NCBI GenBank assembly: GCA_003427395.1
Contig: BFEA01000091.1
Location: forward strand, 3,080,020 to 3,119,512
Length of the DNA stretch: 39,493 nt
Reading direction: 5' to 3'
Source of the DNA: Chara braunii
Taxonomy: Eukaryota; Streptophyta; Charophyceae; Charales; Characeae
The translations under genes were made by a program, and so were the position numbers. Under the pieces are notes generated by a model. The model ran no database searches, was not told where the DNA came from, and saw only the letters and a list, made by a program, of their open reading frames with translations. Below, piece after piece: positions 9,701-18,267 of this stretch (position 1 is the first letter of the stretch; every line of letters begins with the position of its first letter).

Positions 9701-10409
9701 ATAGGAAGGGGATCTCCTTTCCTCTCTCAATCTCAACCCCAATTAGACCCTTAAGCGTGGACCCTTTAGGTCACGCAAACACTCAAATATAGGTAAATAC
9801 ATACATATAAAAGAGAATAAATATGTGACGACCACTTCTCACAATCACAATGAGACTCCTCTTTGCCATATATATGTATGTGATCGCAGACAGTCAATTT
9901 CAAAGTCCGATCACAAAACATACCTGCAATCACATCAAAGAATCAATAAAACGTCCACATACTACACGGGTTCAACTTCAACCATTCTCTATACTCATAC
10001 CCCTCTTTTTAGCCATGCAAGCTTCAACCTTTGTCAAACCTTCCAAATATAAATACTCAGCACCTTCGTTAAATGATCATGGAATAAAAGTCTGAGTGAA
10101 AACCTTAATAAAACAATAGAAACTACCAGAGCTAAAACCTTTTCGGTTGGGTAATGTAAACGAATTGGAAGTGAGTCGTGTGACCGACGAATCGGTAACC
10201 GACCTGTTATCAGTGATAACAAAAGATGATCCTTGAAACTAGTCCAAATCCTGAATCGAAATTCCAAAGACGGTCTGTATCATAAGACAAGTCAATGTCC
10301 AAGTTAAATCATCAGTGTATGGGGAATGAATCTCTATAACACATTTTTACTCAAAGTTATCTACCAACTAAGTTTAAGTCTACCCCTAAGTCAATGCTCA
10401 ATGAAAAGG

Positions 10410-11160
10410 TAGACCTTTGGCAGAGTCTCCCCTATACAGGATGGATTGCCAGAATCGCCACCTGTTGAATATAATCTATCTTCTCTAAACTAAGAAAATT
10501 TTGGCAGTGTTTCCTGTAAGAAATGTGCCTTCTCAAAATTTATACTAGCTTGAATATAAACACTGAAATAATATTTAACTCTCAAAAGTAAAATTTTGTC
10601 TAACTCTCTGAATTAGTAAAAATTTGGGCAGCATCTCCTTTAGAAAGGTAGACTTCTCAGATTTATACCAAGTCAGATAAGAACTCAGAAGCTAAACTTG
10701 AGTTCAACTTAAAACAAATTTCAGCTAACCCCTTAGATTTGTAGAAATTTCGGCAGCATTCTCTTTAGAAAGGTGTTATTCCAAGATTTGTACAAGTTAA
10801 GTTTATAATTTAAAATGATTTTGACCTATCAAGATCCAACTTTGTCTAACCCCCTGAATTAACAAAAATTTTGGCAGCACTCCCTTTAGAAGAGGGAACT
10901 TTCCAAATTTTTACTAAGTCATGTATAAAATTTAGACAAGTTGAACTTCGAAAGTCAAATTTGACTAACTTCATGGTTTGACTCTAGATACGACAAATCT
11001 GCAATTAGCTTGATGAAAATTATATGAATAATAAATAAAACACACAAAAACACATTGTGATTGATGTGCGTTTGCTGTGCACTTCTGTAATGTAGAAATT
11101 TTGGCAGCGCTCCTCATAGAGAAAGTGACTTACCAAGATTTATATAAGACCAAGTATAAG
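10410..11160. repeat. Degenerate ~120-bp tandem repeats, GGCAG family
   Basis: The pattern AATTTTGGCAGC-CTCCCTTTAGAAAGG, then a TTC-CAGATTTATAC-like stretch, recurs with GGCAG at 10419, 10503, 10627, 10752, 10873 and 11103. Spacing is mostly 121-125 bases; the last gap is about two units with a worn copy between. Copies are preceded by a CTAACCCCCTGAATT-like block. They differ by many substitutions and small indels, so the array is old. Confidence 0.75.
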
Positions 11161-11435
11161 AAAAAATTCCAAAAAATGCAGAAATTGACCTAAGTAAAAT
11201 AAACCTAGCTCAGAAAACGTGGGAATTGAAACTAACTCTTACAACTTCAACACGTGGCGAGCAACTAAAGTTTCTGCCTATCACACTGAAACTCAGACCA
11301 GGTAGTGATCTCACTCAATTATATGCAAGACCAAGCCACATTGGTAAGTACTCTCATCAGTCCCCAAGTCAAATTCTCATAAATTAGTTCGTAAAACCCT
11401 CAGATGATTTATCCATTATACCCAACTTACATATG

Positions 11436-11955
11436 GTACGGTGCTAGACCATTGATTTTAGAAACAATGCCTAGCATGCCTTAAGATATACACGAAGGGG
11501 TTGCACAACTACTTTTCTCTTCTTTTGACATATGACTAGACCATTCAACTTATAAACAAGTCGCCATGAACTGTTTAATATCCAAAGTTTAATAGTTTTT
11601 TATTTTGTTTTTAAAAAAAAAAAACATATGGGCAGGAGACTGAGCCATTCAACTTAGAAACAATGCTCAACTTTCCCAGATTACTTCCAATTATGTTTTA
11701 TGGTTTTCCTTCTCTTCTTAGTGACATGGCTTAATGTCGGACGGTTCAGCTTAGAAACAATGTTCAGCTCTCAGTTTACATGCAAATATAAATAAAATAT
11801 TTTCTGTTATACATAGTTTATACTTATATGCGATGTCTTTAGGTTAAACCATTCAACTTAGAAACAATGCTTAGCATTAGACAAAAAATCCTCCTTCAGA
11901 AATAAAACAAGAGGCTGAATCATTCAGCTTAGAAATAATACCCAGTTCTTGGTTG
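11436..11955. repeat. Degenerate ~100-bp tandem repeats, CATTCAACTTAGAAACAATG family
   Basis: The core CCATTCAACTTAGAAACAATGC recurs with TTAGAAAC-like centres at 11458, 11543, 11654, 11751, 11858 and 11929, spaced about 70-110 bases apart. Most copies can form a small hairpin: GAGCCATT on the left pairs with AATGCTC on the right around a CAACTTAGAAAC loop. It follows directly after the GGCAG array. No coding potential. Confidence 0.75.
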
Positions 11956-12131
11956 ACCCAATCAAACACATGCAAATTACATTTCTCCCGCCTTCCCCCA
12001 GTTTATCCCTTAATCGGCTTTTAATCAAAATAAAGAAGAAACTTAAGATTTTTACACGTGTTCCTTCCATTCAGTCTAATTAGATCATGAAAGAAAAGCA
12101 AACGTCATAGGGGAACACATGCATACAGTAG

Positions 12132-13016
12132 TCAAACTAGAGGGAGATAGTCAAACAGAGGTGTAGTGGGTTCACACAGTTTTTTCCTGAACGAAAAAAC
12201 TGCAACGCACATTGCGTGATCCAGGCCCGGGAAGGGGTTGTGGGGAAAAATGTCTGCTGTTTGGAGGGCACCCAGGAGTTCCTCTGAGGCCAAAATCAAG
12301 TCTATGCGGGATTTCGAGGTGCCCTCAATGTCGTTTCTTCGCCAGCAGGTGAAGCGGCGGTCTGTGGGAAAGCATTTTCGGAAAGTGTCGAAGAGATTAA
12401 GAGTTTGTGAGAGTTCTGTAAGTACTCTTTCATCGCTTTCCATGTAGAACGGTCAGGGCGAGGGGATTCTCCGTCTGTCCAGCCCATGGTCCGGGGCGGC
12501 ATTGAAGTCTCCAACTAGAATGACAGGAATTCCAACAGGTAACATAGCCTTGAGGGATTTAAAGAATGTTTGGCGTGCTGACGATTCGTTGGGAGCGTAT
12601 ATATTCAAGATGCTAACCACTTCCAATTCTAGCATCGCAAGAAGGTATACCCACCTGCCTTCCTGCTGGTCCCCCTCCCAGTTAAGCATTTCGATCTTCG
12701 AGCTTGGAGGGAGCCAGATGACCACCCCCCCACTCCCGGGCCTGGGTGCATGGGCCTTGTAGGCCGGGTGTGGCCATAAGTCGTGATGCGTGTGGTTATG
12801 CTCTGGGGTGTCCATGAGATGGGTCCCCTGTAAGCACACCACGTCCGGCCAGTCCCTCCCCCCTACCCCTTTCAGTTGGTCCATGATGGCCTGCCTTTTG
12901 GGGGGCTTTGCAGACGCCAGACCATTTACGTTAAGCGACCGCAGGTCCAGGTCCGTCTGTCTTTTGCAGAGCTTCCAAGACCTGTCCCTTCCATATAGTG
13001 CATCCACCGCGTTCAT
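12132..13016 (-). pseudogene. LINE 2 ORF2, endonuclease domain (EEP/APE)
   Basis: The frame starts at ATG 13016 and is continuous to 12132 apart from one TGA at 12453-12455 (CCC-TGA-CCG, a possible CGA-to-TGA change). Motifs in order are SLNVNGL, DVVCLQGTHL, SGGVVIWLPP, LNIYAPNE, VILVGDFNAAPD, then after the stop SRIDLILAS and LDHAMC. These are the Asn, Glu, Asp-x-Asn, Asp and His motifs of the APE fold. The metal-binding Glu of the usual LQETHL box is Gly here, which should abolish nicking. The RT expected downstream is missing. Confidence 0.85.
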
Positions 13017-13051
13017 TTCTGCTGTTCTTTCTTCCTCTTTCGTTCGTCTTG

Positions 13052-13082
<31 letters not shown>

Positions 13083-14668
13083 GCAGCAACCACTCCCGTG
13101 ATCGTAAAATGTCTCAATTTTGTAGCATACCGCTCGTTTGTTTTAGTGTGGGCATACCGTAAAAAGATGTCTTTGGAGGCCAGTCTGTGTTGCCCATGGG
13201 AGAGGACCAGGGCTGAGGTAGCCCCTGATGGGAGGCGGTCACGGGTCAGTTGGGCTATGTCCGTGCTCTGGAGCACCCAGTTTCCGGCCCAAGATGTAAG
13301 TGAAAGAAACACAGATGAGCACCCTTGTAGAGTAACCTCCCCGTATGATGCACCCGGTGGGGTGGATAGTCCCAGCTCCCATTGTCCGTTCATTTGTCTC
13401 ACTGGGAGGAGAACAATACCTTTATTTGAGGGCTGCGAAGTACTCGTCGACAGATCTAACAGTTGGCGGATTTTTTGTCGTTTACTCACCAGACTGTTTT
13501 CTGGGGGGTTCGGGGGAGGGGGAGCAGGGAGAGGGGGGGCCCCGGGCACCTGTTCCTTCGGTATACCGGGCTTCCAGGAGGGCAGGGCCAGGCACAGGCC
13601 TTCTGTCGTGCAATCTCCTGGTTGCCTCTCTGTCCCAGCGCCACTCAGGGTTACCGTCCCGGTCTCCTCCCCCTGCGCCTTCTTCTCTGTCCCAGCGCCA
13701 CTCGGGGCTACGGACCCGGTCTCCTCCCCCTGCTCCGTCGGAGGGTTTTCGCGCTCCTGGTTCACACATCTTTTTGAGTCACAGTGCGGCTGCGTCGAGC
13801 GCGTCCCCGGGACGGCCTCTGAGGGAGGGTGAACCCTAGAACACTCGCTTTTTTCGACCACTTTTTCTTCGGCCGCATGCTTGTCCGGGTGGACCTCCTG
13901 CGTCCACTTTGGACCTGTGTCCCTATCGTCTTGTTGTGGGGGCAAGGGGTTCTGGGGGACTGGTGCGTTTAAGTCATCCCCCCCGGGTTTCCATTGGCTA
14001 GCGTTCTGGGTCTGTTCTTGGGGGCTGTTGTTTTGGCTAGCCTCTTGTTCTTTTTCTTACATCCAGGGGTGAAAACGATTCAAGATGATGCGGAGGATTT
14101 TACCGCAAATCTCAGGCCAGGACTTCCCTGCCGGCAGGCCTCGAGTCAGGGCCGCGTGGAGGGTCGGACTGTTTTCGAGCAGGGGGATGAGGTCCCTGTA
14201 CACCTCGTCCCAAAATTCTTCGTTTCCTCTCCCATATTTCTGGCGCAGATTCTCCATTAGACAGTCCACTACCTCCTGGAGGCCGTCCCTCTGTGCCTCG
14301 GTCTCCTTGCCAGTGGCTGAAGATGGTTCTTTTGTTGCTTGGTCGTCACTAGTCTCCCCCGCCTCCGTCATGACGACGTCAGGAGGGGAGGGTGGGGCCG
14401 GGGCTCCCGGGACAGTCTCTATGTCCATGGGCTCCGGTCCGAAGGCCTCTTCAAGGATGTCTGCAGCCTTGCGCTCTCTCGGGCAAACCTCCTTTGGCTT
14501 CTGTGTATTCTGCTGTATCTCGCCGTTGTCTGGGAGAGCTCGTTTGGGGATGTATTTTTTCGCCACGGGGCCCCAGCCTGCACGAGTCAGTTTTTGTTTT
14601 TCTCGCAGTTGTAAGTTCTGTTTTGGCACCTGTGCTGTTTTCTCGCCTATTGATGTTCCTGGGCCCAT
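13013..14668 (-). pseudogene. LINE 2 ORF1
   Basis: There are 551 codons in one frame from ATG 14668, with a single TAA at 14057-14059. The first part is charged and mixed, with a PMDIETVPGAPAPPSPPD segment and a helical stretch (DCLMENLRQKYGRGNEEFWDEVYRDLIPLLENSP). The second part is Pro/Glu/Gly-rich with a 19-residue direct repeat (GEETG-V--SGAGTE), then a basic C-terminus with nine lysines in a row. Those lysines come from a 28-base A-run (13052-13079). Position before ORF2 implies the RNA-binding ORF1 protein of a LINE. I recognise no RRM or zinc knuckle. The stop codon shares bases with the ORF2 start (ATGA at 13016-13013). Confidence 0.65.
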
Positions 14669-14928
14669 GGAACTTGTGGAAATTGGCTCCGGTGGCTGTT
14701 TGTTTTGCGTGTTATTTGGTGGAGTCCAGTCATCTGGTGGTCTGGTCGACCCAAACGAACGTCTGTGTCGTTATTCCGCCCACCCTCCTTCGGATTTGCG
14801 ATTTCTTCACCACTTCTTTGCCGGATATTGTCCTCCCTTGTCCACGTCTGATTACTCTTCTCTTCTGCTGTCAATTTTTGTTTTCGTTCCTTGAGCTGCC
14901 CTCCTCCAGTCGGAACGCGAGGGTCCAC
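14647..14928 (-). other. Upstream ORF of LINE 2 (possible 5' leader)
   Basis: A 93-codon open frame, rich in Arg, Lys, Gln and Thr, overlaps the first 22 bases of ORF1 in another frame. It could be a worn N-terminal extension of ORF1 or just open 5' UTR. No motif is recognised. The stretch 14930-15310 beyond it has no gene that I can identify. Confidence 0.3.
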
Positions 14929-15314
14929 CCCCTGCTGAGTTGGATGTCATGCAGCGGTCCTCTCCCAGTGCTGGCTCGGTGTTCCTTTCTTACCTCAGCC
15001 AATCCTTGACCAATCCCCTTATCTTTCTTCCTTTAGGCGATGGATATTCCCTATCATTATCACACCATCTCTCTATTTCTTGTCACGCCATCGTCTCCAC
15101 TCGCCCCCCTTCCTTACTCTTTCCCTCCCGGTATCAGCACCGCTCCCGTGGTGATGACCTCTTCCGCGTCGCCCGTTGCTCCAAGCAGTGACCAATCCAC
15201 ATCTCCATACTATGAACCTGCCGTCGCACTGACGCGATGTGGCGGCTCGCACCGGTCAATCTCCAAGGCTCCCTTCTCCTCATCAGGGGACAGCCGTATA
15301 TTTTCCTGTATCCG

Positions 15315-15710
15315 GCAGCCTAGCTCAGTTGGTAAGGCATGCAAGTGGCATTCGGGAGGTCTGGAATTCAATTCCCATTGGCCTCATGTACCTTCCAGGG
15401 CAAGCTCGGCGCCCGCCACCAAGAGATAGGCCGTTGGTCCCCCCGAGTGGCATTTAGCAGAGACTGCTGATGTTCATAGGGGGAGGGGACCAGAGGGGAG
15501 GCACATCGACTTCCCCATCGAAGAAGCTCGGTCCTGATGCTACCGGCTGACCCCTGGCCGGTATTGCCCACCTGCTGTAGCAAGTATCGCACCTGCTGGT
15601 GGGTGCAGCTCCCACATGTTCCCTCGTTGGAGGCTTCAGCACAGATGTGGCTGCTACGGGGTTCCCCATAACGCTATAATGGCAATAAAAAAGGCCTGAA
15701 AGACCTGTCC
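15315..15710 (+). mobile_element. tRNA-derived SINE
   Basis: A tRNA-like head has an A-box TAGCTCAGTTGG at 15321-15332 and a B-box-like T-arm at about 15361-15377 (GGAATTCAATTCC), 30-odd bases apart as in a tRNA. The cloverleaf is imperfect and the anticodon arm is poor, so this is not a functional tRNA gene. An unrelated body of about 300 bases follows, then AATAAAAAAGG and a small hairpin (AGACCT...AGGTCT) just before a (TA)n tract. The A- and B-boxes would be an internal Pol III promoter. The 3' boundary is approximate. Confidence 0.65.
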
Positions 15711-15743
15711 GGGAGGTCTTGGGTAAAAGAACTAGCCTTTTTC

Positions 15744-15749
<6 letters not shown>

Positions 15750-15789
<40 letters not shown>
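15750..15789. repeat. (TA)n microsatellite
   Basis: About 20 TA units directly abut the first partial hammerhead copy at 15791. A shorter TA run also follows the second copy at about 16303-16318. The ribozyme-containing unit is thus flanked on both sides by TA repeats. Confidence 0.9.
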
Positions 15790-15790
<1 letters not shown>

Positions 15791-15792
<2 letters not shown>

Positions 15793-15834
15793 GCCTCCTG
15801 ATGAGTCGGTGAAACTCCGACAAAACAGTTTGTC
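15791..15834 (+). ncRNA. Hammerhead ribozyme, 5' truncated and core-mutated copy
   Basis: The 3' half matches the complete ribozyme at 16191-16234: CTGATGA at 15798-15804 and the full stem II. The conserved GAAA is AAAA here (15822-15825), losing the catalytic G12. The 5' stem III strand and cleavage triplet are replaced by the (TA)n tract. This copy cannot cleave. Confidence 0.8.
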
Positions 15835-16173
15835 ACAGCCCCTCGTTTGTTGTCCTCTTCTCCCTCTCTGCCTACGGTTTACCGGGCAGTTCTATTTGAC
15901 GATATATACTACGACTTCGCTAGCTTCCTGCTACGGTTTTCTCCGGTCAGGTCGAGCGGCAGTGGTCGGGGCCGTCACTACGCGGCCATGCTGTGCCTCT
16001 AGTGCCAGCGGCGTGTCTGGAGTGTATTTTTTGGCTGTGACAGACCTTTCTTTGTTTCGTGGATGTTTTGCTGGCTTGTGATGGGGTGTGAACCGACAGT
16101 GGGTGAGTGATAGTCTACTTTGATTTTGGTTAAGGTAGATTATCATTTACAGTGTAATCAGTGAGGGGATTCT

Positions 16174-16234
16174 GCAGACTGTTGAGGGTTCAGCCTCCTG
16201 ATGAGTCGGTGAAACTCCGACGAAACAGTTTGTC
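16174..16234 (+). ncRNA. Type III hammerhead ribozyme (complete)
   Basis: All parts of a hammerhead are present in order. The stem III strand is 16174-16182, and the cleavage triplet is GTT at 16181-16183. Stem I is GAGG/CCTC (16184-16187 with 16194-16197) around loop GTTCAG. The core CTGATGA is 16198-16204. Stem II is GTCGG/CCGAC (16205-16209 with 16217-16221) around loop TGAAACT. The core GAAA is 16222-16225, and the stem III return strand is 16226-16233. Stem III has about 9 pairs, including the core A-U pair and two G-U wobbles. Stem III is the open helix, making it type III, the kind reported in plant retrozymes. The predicted cut is after 16183. GUU fits the NUH rule but is not the most common triplet. 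Confidence 0.88.
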
Positions 16235-16550
16235 ACAGCCCCTCGTTTGTTGTCCTCTTCTCCCTCTCTGCCTACGGTTTACCGGGCAGTTCTATTTGAC
16301 GATATATATATATATATTATTTTTTATTTCCCCCCCCTTACCTTCACTACCTACCTACCACTACTCCTAGTGCTTATACAAGGGACCCCTGCAAACATAT
16401 CTTTGTTGTCTCCCTCCAGCCATTAGAGGGGATGCATGTTGCGCCCCCCCCCCCCCGGCCATGGTGGTCAAGGACGGGGTGGGGCTGCCGGTGGGGGTCC
16501 TGCTAACGCAAAGACCGAGCATTTTGCCAGTAGCTGCACCTCCCTTTTCA

Positions 16551-16850
16551 TCGTCCCCCACCCCCAACCAAATAACAGCAGTGTCTAAGGCCAACACTCT
16601 CCCACACACCACAGCTGCACCTCCTTTTCGTCGTCCCCCACCCCCAACCAAATAACAGCAGTGTCTAAGGCCAACACTCTCCCACACACCACANTCGTCC
16701 CCCACCCCCAACCAAATAACAGCAGTGTCTAAGGCCAACACTCTCCCACACACCACAGCTGCACCTCCTTTTCGTCGTCCCCCGCCCCCAACCAAGTAAC
16801 AGCAGTGTCTAAGGCCAACACTCTCCCACACACCACACACAACCCACTCA
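16551..16850. repeat. 80-bp minisatellite
   Basis: Four copies begin TCGTCCCCCACCCCCAACCA at 16551, 16631, 16695 and 16775. The third is shortened to 64 bases because an N at 16694 joins two reads, so the true copy number is uncertain. Each unit contains AAATAACAGCAGTGTCTAAG and CACTCTCCCACACACCAC. The array runs on into CACACT-type simple repeats (16845-16885). Open frames across it on either strand are by-products of the repeat. Confidence 0.9.
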
Positions 16851-16887
16851 CACAACCCCCTCACACTCACACTCACACTCACACTCC

Positions 16888-17008
16888 GATCAGAGGTATC
16901 AAGCCGACTATCACCGCTGGTTGGCACTGGTTGGCACTAAGTGTGCTGCTAATACAGATCAGCGGTATCAAGCGGACTATCACCGCCGGTTGGCACTAAG
17001 TGTGCTGC
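16888..17008. repeat. 69-bp direct repeat pair
   Basis: GATCAG-GGTATCAAGC-GACTATCACCG starts at 16888 and again at 16957. The first unit has an extra copy of the TTGGCACTGG segment. The pair lies between the CACACT repeat and the tRNA-like arm at 17017. Confidence 0.8.
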
Positions 17009-17016
17009 AGGCGGTT

Positions 17017-17033
17017 GTGGGGCTCGAACCCAC
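17017..17033 (-). other. tRNA T-arm / B-box-like sequence
   Basis: On the minus strand GTGGGTTCGAGCCCCAC is a perfect T-arm: a 5-bp stem and a 7-base TTCGAGC loop, which also serves as a Pol III B-box. I could not fold the upstream minus-strand sequence into D and anticodon arms with confidence, so this is a tRNA fragment or SINE head rather than a gene. The stretch 17050-17740 beyond it holds only T-rich and short simple repeats and the degenerate SINE-like motif at 17155. Confidence 0.5.
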
Positions 17034-17154
17034 CACAACCTCCTGATAATCTGATGTGTTTTGGGGGGTATACTACTTGGGACTCTTTGCTTCATGATAT
17101 CGTACTTTCATTTTTCTTTTTCTTTTTTCGTTTTCGGTAAACCAAATGCTCCAT

Positions 17155-17205
17155 TCTGCTGGTGGGGAGCTGCACGTGCTGGAAACGGTACACAGCGTCC
17201 CATAG
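17155..17205 (-). repeat. SINE-like family P, degenerate copy
   Basis: The plus strand reads CTGGTGGGGAGCTGCACGTG, CTGGAAACGG, then CAGCGTCCCAT, the conserved block of family P, which is seen best at 23148 and 23630. A T-rich stretch lies upstream (17105-17140). No conserved hairpin is left. Confidence 0.55.
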
Positions 17206-17747
17206 ATAATACAATGATTAATTAATACATGACTCACCACCCTCTCCTTTTTGCCAGACCTGTTCTTAGGGTGAAGACATGCCCGATGAAGACTACAGTC
17301 CTGGCCACTGCAGCTCTCTCAGCTCGTTTATTACCACACAAAGAGAAGGAGGCCGGCCGGGAATCCCTCCACAACTCAACCTGGGGCAAGGTCCCACTTG
17401 CACTGATTAAGAGATTCTGGCCGTTGATCTTTGCAATCTACGGTCAATGTCGCTTAATTCGTGTAAGTGGGACCTAGCCCCTGGCTCTCTCTCTCTCTTC
17501 GAAGCTAGCAAGCTGCCAAGTTCATTATTCAAAGCAAACTACTATGGAAACAGCAGGGGCGACCGCCATTCTTTCTGGTCAGAAAACTACCGTCTTCTTT
17601 CCTGATAAGGAATGTATACAAGCTATCTGTCTGGTCCCGTACACTCGTAATGAGGGTGCTTTGTGTTCGGGGGAAGGGGGTGGGTGAAGAGCTGCATACT
17701 TCCTACACAGCTCTTCCGTTGATGGCCATTGTCCGCAGAACAGACAC

Positions 17748-17850
17748 TTTTTTTTTTTTTTTTTTTTTTTTTTTTGGACTTCCCTGGCCAGTGTTAGGGG
17801 TACTGATAAGAGCAGGCACCACTAGCACTCCCAAGGAGGCTCTATCTATT
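17748..17850 (-). repeat. SINE-like family P, 3' part with poly(A) tail
   Basis: The copy is read on the minus strand. A T-run of about 27 on the plus strand is the poly(A) tail. Next to it comes CTGATAAGAGCAG-CACCACTAGC, the worn form of the family hairpin, then GAGGCTCTATCTATT. The rest of the element is missing beyond 17850. Confidence 0.6.
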
Positions 17851-17958
17851 TGTGTCTTGCCTTCTTGCCTTCTTTTCCACGTTCTTTTTTTTTTCTTCTG
17901 TTTCTGTTAAAAAAAAAAAAAAGATCAGAGCTATGTTGGCAGGGGTCCCATATTATAA

Positions 17959-18135
17959 GCCTTAAGGCCAGATCCCACTGGCAAAGAGGAATGGAAGAAG
18001 TGTCTGAATCTGGACGTGTTCCACTACGAGGTGCAAAAAAGTAGATCAATCACAATTTTTCGCACCTGTCCACAAACACGTCCACATTCAGACACTTACT
18101 ACAATCCTCTTTGCCATTGGGTTCTCGCCTTAGGA
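17959..18135. repeat. Large imperfect hairpin (foldback), arms ~85 bp
   Basis: 17959-18041 is repeated in inverse order at 18053-18135. Both arms carry (C)TAAGGC-AGA-CCCA-TGGCAAAGAGGA, AGTGTCTGAAT-TGGACGTGTT and AGGTGC-AAAAA, with a loop of only about 11 bases. I estimate identity of about 80 percent. It could be a foldback MITE or a source of a long hairpin RNA. No flanking duplication was recognised. Confidence 0.8.
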
Positions 18136-18237
18136 GTAGTGGTAGGTAGGCAGTGAAGGTGAATTGGAAAAAAAAAAAATAAGAATAAAATAAATTGAAA
18201 GATGATGAAAGATTTGAGAGAAGAATATAGCCCAGTG

Positions 18238-18267
18238 GCTGGGAAACGGGCCCAGCGTCCCTCACAT
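18238..18267 (-). repeat. SINE-like family P, 5' end fragment
   Basis: TGGCTGGGAAACGGGCCCAG and CGTCCCTCAC match the conserved block of family P. An inverted relative (CGGTTCCCAGCACGTGCTGCTCCCC) lies at 18653-18678, so these two motifs bracket the unrecognised fragment between them. Confidence 0.5.

Larger units (their letters stand above)
9700..12130. other. AT-rich non-coding island
   Basis: Base composition drops sharply to AT-rich between the GC-rich spacer on the left and LINE 2 on the right. No long ORF is present. It holds two families of degenerate tandem repeats, described separately. The first motif (GGCAG followed by a CTCCC-type pyrimidine block) resembles, from memory, non-coding internal sequence of large plant retrotransposons, which is unverified. 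The sharp right edge at about 12130 coincides with the point where LINE 2 ORF2 is cut off. Confidence 0.6.
12132..14930 (-). mobile_element. Non-LTR retrotransposon with ORF1 and endonuclease only (LINE 2)
   Basis: On the minus strand an ORF1 of about 550 codons is followed by ORF2, whose ATG overlaps the ORF1 stop. ORF2 holds an AP-type endonuclease and then ends at 12132, where AT-rich repeat DNA begins. No RT is present. The head is kept and the 3' part lost, the reverse of the usual 5' truncation, so a later deletion or insertion is likely. Both ORFs remain in frame and are broken mainly by single nonsense codons. Confidence 0.8.
15791..16305 (+). mobile_element. Retrozyme-like tandem unit, 400-bp monomer with hammerhead motifs
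   Basis: A block of about 115 bases beginning CAGCCTCCTGATGAGTCGG occurs at 15791 and again at 16191, exactly 400 bases apart. I count one substitution between the copies. Each copy carries hammerhead ribozyme sequence. The 285 bases between are single-copy and contain an 11-bp stem (16108-16118 with 16135-16145). The arrangement, a repeat with a ribozyme at each end of a monomer, is that of retrozymes, small non-autonomous retroelements that make circular RNAs. Self-cleavage at both sites would release a 400-nt RNA. No protein is encoded. Both outer edges are TA repeats, so the full terminal repeats are lost. Retrozyme identity is inference from structure. Confidence 0.7.

Noticed and set aside
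10410-11960. CRISPR-like regularly spaced repeats
   Set aside because: Repeats are long, degenerate and eukaryotic in setting, spacers are not unique short units, and there are no cas genes.
13098-15009. Plus-strand ORFs of 160-270 codons over LINE 2
   Set aside because: They are antisense to ORF1 and the 5' leader of LINE 2, whose frame, stop-start overlap and endonuclease context support the minus strand.
15315-15390. Possible functional tRNA gene
   Set aside because: A- and B-box-like segments are present, but the anticodon and acceptor arms do not pair well and a SINE-type body follows; called a SINE head instead.
16367-16927. 186-codon minus-strand ORF with repeats
   Set aside because: It is the readout of the 80-bp minisatellite across an N; the peptide repeats with the DNA unit and has no independent support.
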